Positions 59,222 to 64,000 of a DNA stretch of 64,000 nucleotides are shown here, piece by piece. A program made the translations under genes and the position numbers. Below the pieces are notes generated by a model. That model did no database searches. It saw only the letters and a program-made list of their open reading frames with translations, and was not told the DNA's origin. The first letter of the stretch is position 1; every line of letters begins with the position of its first letter. The stretch is taken from contig LSRY02000031.1 of NCBI GenBank assembly GCA_001643675.2, positions 188,501-252,500 of the forward strand, given 5' to 3'. The DNA is from Monocercomonoides exilis. Its lineage: Eukaryota; Preaxostyla; Oxymonadida; Polymastigidae.

Positions 59222-60665
59222 CTAGATTATTCTTTTTCGTTTGCATTTTTTCACTTCCTTTACTTTCTCCTCATCCTCCTCTTCTTTCTCCACCTTTCCC
59301 CTCTTCTCGTCTTCCTTTTCCGCCTTTTCCACTTTCTCCACCATCTCCACCTTCTCCACCTCCTCCATCTTCTCTTCTTTCTCTTTCAAAATCTCCTTTT
59401 CAATGTCTTGCCTCTTAACCAAGATTCGATATCTATCCTTCAGCTGCATTGGTGTCCTGTGCCATTCGAATTCTTCATCCTTCACAATCATCGCCCATTG
59501 CATTCCATGCCTTTCTACACCCTTTCTCAGCGCTTTATCTTCGGCTTCTGTCCAAAACTTGTGAGAAATTGGAAAAAAAAAAATAAGAAAAAATGTTTAT
59601 GAAATAGCAGGATTAAATTTATGATTAGATTTCATTAATCAAAAATATGAGAAAAAGATTAATGCAAACCACTCTTTTCTTCTTTTGTTCATTTTTTCTT
59701 TTTATTTCATTTGGATCTTCGATCGTTTTCACCTTTTTGTTTCTTTCAGTTACAGTTTGACTTCTTCCTTGTCGTTCAGATAATTTTGCATCATTATTCG
59801 CTTCAAACGCTGATTCTTCCTTCATCATTTCTTTTCTACTTCTTTTGCATGGCACTTCCTCAATCATTTCTATTTCTTTATCATCATGATTACAGGTCCC
59901 ATATTTCTCAGCTTTTTCCTCACTTTTTCTCTTCAAACGCCTCAATGCCTTCGAAGGCAAAGTCTTCGTACAATGAAATTCATTTGGATGGCATGCATTA
60001 ATTCTCAATTCTCCAGATGAAAATTGTTTACTCTCAATTTTGCGTTGAGTCAAGTCAATCCTATTGGCATTATTTGTATTTTGAAATTCTAATTCCTTGT
60101 TATCCATTTGAATAGTGCGCTTAAGTTGTGCAAGACTTTCTTCAATCTTTTGTATTTTGTGTTTCTTCTTTTTAACTTTTATTCTTGAAATTTGTTTAAT
60201 GCCTTCGCTCATAAAGTTAAATTCTTGTAATTTATGTAGCATATCCAATAAAATACTCACATGCTCGACAAACGATTGAGAACAGTCATGTGCAAGAATT
60301 TCATCAAAAAAACAACATAATTTAATCTCCATCCCTTCACTGAGAGGAAAAAGCATTTCTTTCAGTTCCTCATCTTCTAATATTCTTTCATTTGTTCCAA
60401 AGATAAACTTTGCAAATTCTTTTTTTAACGTTTCCTTTTCAACAATGTCATTCATTTTATTTCTTTCTGTTCTAATCCACAATTTTAAAAGCTGAGATTG
60501 TGCTCCTAAAGACCTCATAAGAAAAATCCATGGCCACTGTGTTATAGATTCTATCTGATTTTCATTCGAACTTAATTCCCAATGCTGATTGTTCAAAAAA
60601 TCATCTTCATTTTCCATCTCCTGTGTGATTGATCGTGTAATTCTTTTTGACTTTACACCTATCAT
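59222..60665 (-). CDS. Myb/SANT protein with telobox-like helix, TRF-like (443 aa)
   Basis: Exon 1 60665-59670, exon 2 59557-59222, intron GT-AG of 112 nt; starts at ATG 60665 and ends TAG. The Myb domain begins right at the splice junction (~333-385): VFWTEAEDKALRKGVERHG, QWAMIVKDEEF, RTPMQLKDRYRIL. The third helix MQLKDRYR resembles the telobox VDLKDKWR of telomere-binding Myb proteins, and a C-terminal Myb after a helical N-terminal region matches the TRF layout. The N-terminal part (~45-160; FLMRSLGAQSQLLKLW, IKLCCFFDEILAHDC) is helical and could be a dimerisation domain, unproven. The tail is Glu/Lys/Val-rich coiled coil. A decayed relative of the Myb part is at ~39.35 kb. Could also be an ordinary transcription factor. 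Confidence 0.75.
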
Positions 60666-61408
60666 TTCCCCGATATATTCTTCTGAAATTTCTGATTGTT
60701 ATTTATTGAATGACACTTATATATGATTTTTATTACCAAAATAATGAAGTTCACAATTCTTTTTATAGGATTTGATCACAATGTTCGACATGATGTGTTG
60801 AATATGAACTAAATCATATAATTTTTTGATATGTTGCTGAGATATAATAAAGGCATTTCAAAAAGACAATTATTTCATTTTTTTTCGACTGTCCGCAAAA
60901 GAAATATTTTATCCCAAACAAACATTGTAATTAAAACTACTGTTTAATCCAATTCAGAAATATTTCACCCCACTTTTCAATTGCAACATTTCACACCAGA
61001 AAAAACATTAGCTTTGCTAATAAGCTTGCAAATTCTTATTGATTTAACTTTCAGTTCTTTCTGCGAATAATTAAGAGGGAGGAGAATATTTTCTGATTTT
61101 TCAAATTTCTATATTATTTTCTAATTAAAATTTCTCTTTTAATAGAATATTGTTTTTGCAATGAAATAATATTCACAAATTATTCGATGGCTCAAATTTT
61201 ATTATGTGCTTTTTAACATTAAAAAGCAAACATTTTTTTTCTTTTAAAAAAACAGAAAAAAACTTTTAAAAAAATGATAAAAATAATTAACTTAAAAAAA
61301 CCACAAAGATTTCAAAATTTAAAGCCTTAAATAACTGAAATATCAGATCTAAGAACATCAAGCCAACTGATTCTCAATTAAAAATTTCATTTATAATAAT
61401 TTTTATTC
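60666..61408. other. Intergenic region
   Basis: AT-rich; holds the Myb gene's 5' side and the CUE-like gene's 3' side. No gene supported. Confidence 0.6.
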
Positions 61409-63284
61409 TTATGCATAATAAGATTTTGCCGATTGCAATGAAATTTGAATATATTGATGTAAAGGATATATGCTGAAGAATCCGTCAGAACCAAATTCAT
61501 GGGGAATGTGGTGCTCCTACAAATAATACAAAAAATACAAAATATAACACACACACATATATACAAAAAATGTTCAAATGCTAATAGGAAAAATTTGCAT
61601 AGCACAAACCATCAGCACAAGTTTCAACACATCCATCATGTTTTTATTCTGCTTTGATGTGACGAAGTTGCCAACAACAAAGTGGAGCACATTTGGCAGT
61701 CCATCAATCATTTCCTGTGTCAAATTGCTGTTTGGAGAGCACAAGGCCACAATTATACATTTCACGATTAAGAACGCGTCAAAGACTTTCAATCCCTTCA
61801 GGTCAATGGTCATCGAAAATGGCTTAGCACCCGCTGAAATGAAGAAATGAATGTGAAATAAATTTTATTTGAAAGAATAATGAAAATTAAATAAAAATAA
61901 AATATTATGTTTTTGATTGGAGAGAGAATATAATAAATAAGTTAAAAAATGCTTCATCGCATCAAAACGAGCAAACACAAAACATTTGCACAACGAACAG
62001 ATAATCGCCATACTTTTCGTCGATTTTGTCTTCTGATTCTCCAAAAACACTTCTCCAACAGAGTTCTCAAACAACTTTTTCCAAGTGGCCATCATTTCGC
62101 TCTGTATGTTGTCCTCCTCTTCTTGTGCCATCGCCATCTCAACAGAAACTTCTTTCGCTTCTTCTTCAACAAGCTTTCGCTTTGCCTCCTTTACAATTTC
62201 CTTTGCTTTGCTCAAATGATCTTTCCATGCTAATAAGTCCTTTTCAATAAGTGTCGCAAGAACTGAAAAAAAATGTATCAATTTCAAATTAATAACAATC
62301 AAACAATAACATTGAAAATAATGAAAACAAAACATTCCCATAAAAAATTAATTATAACATACAGCTTCCGCTTATTTGTGGCAAGTTCAGCACATCCCAC
62401 AAACGAAGCCTGCTCAGCCGGCATAGTTTAGCATCAACATCCGAAGGGAACAAACTCGGATATGCAGAAGAAGATGCCATAGAGGGTGTTGCAATAGAAC
62501 GACCAGATGCCATTGATGAAACAATTGAACTGCGGTCTTTCATTGATGCTAAGAAATTAAATGATGAAAAAGAAGATTGCATCATTTTTGATCGATATTG
62601 AGACGAAGGTGAAAATGAATAGGAAGATCTATCTGGCAGAGATGGGTATTTTGAACGAGATGCAATTTCAACCTGTACCCACTCTTTTTCTTCAAAATAT
62701 TCCTGAATCCATGTGAAAACTTTTTCCTCATCAACAGTATGCTCTGCAATCTTTTCTTTTGATTCTTCTTCACTTTCTTTTCCTTTAATATCTGAAAAAG
62801 TTTTTGAAGGTTCTTTGGTTTTTTCTCCCTTCAAATTATCAAAGTTATACTTTGTTTGAGTAATGGAGCAAAATGGAGAATAAGAGAAACCAAGACCTCC
62901 ATAAGTTTCTGACATTGTACTGCTTGATTGACAAGACGGATGAGGAAAATAAAACGAAGAGTATTGCGGATAATCAGCAAATTTGTGATTTGAAATTTCT
63001 GGAAAAGAATAAAGCGAATTCTGCTTTTCAGGTTCTTTTTCTGGTTCTTTTTCTAACTCCTTTTCTTTTTGTATAAATGAAGATGAAGTACTAAATAATT
63101 TTTCAAAAGCCTCATTTGCTTTTTCTTCTTCAAAGAAGTTTGCTTGTAAAACGTTTTCAATAATGTCTTTTTCTAATGATGGATACAGTTCCATATACTT
63201 GTCAACAAGTTTTGCTTGCTGATCCGGATCGGCGCTTCGCAAAATTTTTTGAGTGTTGAGATCAATGTCGAAGTAAAGTGTCAT
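61409..63284 (-). CDS. CUE-like domain protein, 4 exons, 500 aa
   Basis: Exons 63284-62363, 62262-62014, 61833-61610, 61516-61409; all GT-AG and the sum is in frame, ending TAA. Residues ~18-65 (LVDKYMELYPSLEKDIIENV, NEAFEKLF) follow the CUE pattern, a small three-helix ubiquitin-binding fold. The middle is Ser/Tyr/Lys-rich and probably disordered. A coiled-coil stretch spans ~315-390 (KEAKRKLVEEEAKEVSVEMA). The C-terminal ~110 residues (LKGLKVFDAFLIVKCIIVAL, LPNVLHFVVGNFVTSKQN) look like a compact helical domain I do not recognise. Function unknown; a ubiquitin-linked adaptor role is only a guess. Start codon is 150 bp from that of the divergent coiled-coil gene. Confidence 0.7.
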
Positions 63285-63434
63285 CAGAATAACGAATAAT
63301 TTAATATTGGGCAGTTGATCATTATTTCATTATCCTTTATTTTCAAACTGCACATAAACTTATTATTTTCAATTTATAAATTGTTATAGATATGCTTTCT
63401 GTTTTTCATTGAAACCCATATTTTATTAAGGAAG
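63285..63434. promoter_or_regulatory. Shared divergent promoter region, CUE-like / coiled-coil genes
   Basis: 150 bp separates opposite start codons and must include both promoters. No specific box identified. Confidence 0.5.
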
Positions 63435-64000
63435 ATGTCATCGGTAAGTCCTCAAAATACAATGGTGTGACTCACACTCAGATTTGTTAAATATGAAAAT
63501 TAGACAAATCTTTTATTTATATTCAGAACTCAAGAGTTGATGTTTCTCAAGCTTCGCAAATTTTAGAGAATGAGAGAGATCATGCTGTTTTACTGCATAT
63601 ACAACGTGAAAATGCTGAACTTAAAAGCTATATTGACGTTTTGAAATCAGCATTAGATTTAAAAGCAAATGAATATGGTTTAGGAGATAAAAAGGTTTTT
63701 TATCAATAAATAATAAGAAAATAATATTTGAAAATTTTATTTCATTTTTTTTTGAAGGGCGGAATTTTTATTGAACTAGAAGGAACACGAAGAGAACGAA
63801 CTTTACTTCAACAAAAAGTTTATGATAATTCTCTTGTTATTTCAAACTTAAAGAATGAACTAGAAACGACGAATGAAAAACTAGATCTCTCAAAGCAACT
63901 TTTGAGGGAAATAACAAATCAACAAAAAGTGGAATGCAACAGTTTTGAGCAAAAACTTGAAAAGCTTAATAATGCAGTTGACCAATATCTAGAAACGCTT
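63435..64000 (+). CDS. Coiled-coil protein, 5' part only (runs off window)
   Basis: Exon 1 is only 9 nt (63435-63443, ATG TCA TCG), exon 2 63527-63694, exon 3 63758 to the window end and beyond. Donors GTAAGT and GTTTTT, acceptors TTCAG and GAAG. The 140 visible residues are strongly coiled-coil (LEGTRRERTLLQQKVYDNSL, LKNELETTNEKLDLSKQLLR). This style is common in centrosomal or cytoskeletal proteins, but no family can be named from this part. The tiny first exon relies on the consensus GTAAGT donor and unbroken frame. Confidence 0.7.

Noticed and set aside
1-64000. tRNA, rRNA and other structured RNA genes
   Set aside because: No T-loop-like GTTCRA context with matching arms or rRNA-like block was found by eye. 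A covariance-model scan would be needed to exclude small RNAs.

Overview
This window looks like nuclear DNA of a protist, probably an anaerobic flagellate of the oxymonad type (Preaxostyla; inference from style, not from a marker gene). The background is very AT-rich. Genes are split by short GT-AG introns, mostly 44-90 nt. The standard genetic code fits: TAA, TAG and TGA each end a well-modelled gene. Bacterial-style IS1595/ISXO2 transposases and parallel beta-helix surface-protein relics sit among conserved eukaryotic genes. Several housekeeping proteins carry huge poly-Ser and Glu/Lys insertions.

Layout. 0-21 kb is accessory: an unresolved low-complexity gene (-), two broken beta-helix genes, a complete IS1595-type transposase with about 20 copies of a 7-residue repeat, a dead hAT-like transposase, a decayed unknown gene, a second broken IS1595-type transposase, two MITE-like elements, and one intact 718-aa gene of unknown function. 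21-34 kb is a gene block: a DENND6-like protein (2278 aa), a TRM7/FTSJ1 tRNA 2'-O-methyltransferase (8 exons, -), ribosomal protein S20 (3 exons, one GC-AG intron) divergent from it, and a beta-propeller protein resembling PROPPIN/WIPI. 34-43.7 kb is a gene graveyard: a third beta-helix relic, a relatively G+C-rich decayed gene of about 2.6 kb with a Myb relic, and a 690-bp inverted-repeat element. 43.7-58.5 kb holds a long-chain acyl-CoA synthetase (9 exons, 1220 aa) and an SMCR8-like DENN protein (6 exons, 3011 aa, one 8.2-kb exon). 59-64 kb holds a Myb/telobox protein (-), a CUE-like protein (4 exons, -) and the start of a coiled-coil gene (+), the last two divergent.

DENND6, SMCR8 and the PROPPIN-like protein all belong to families acting in membrane trafficking and autophagy, and acyl-CoA synthetase feeds lipid metabolism. 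I see no operon-like logic; the clustering may be chance. All exon models were built by hand from reading frame, splice consensus and family resemblance. No database search was possible.
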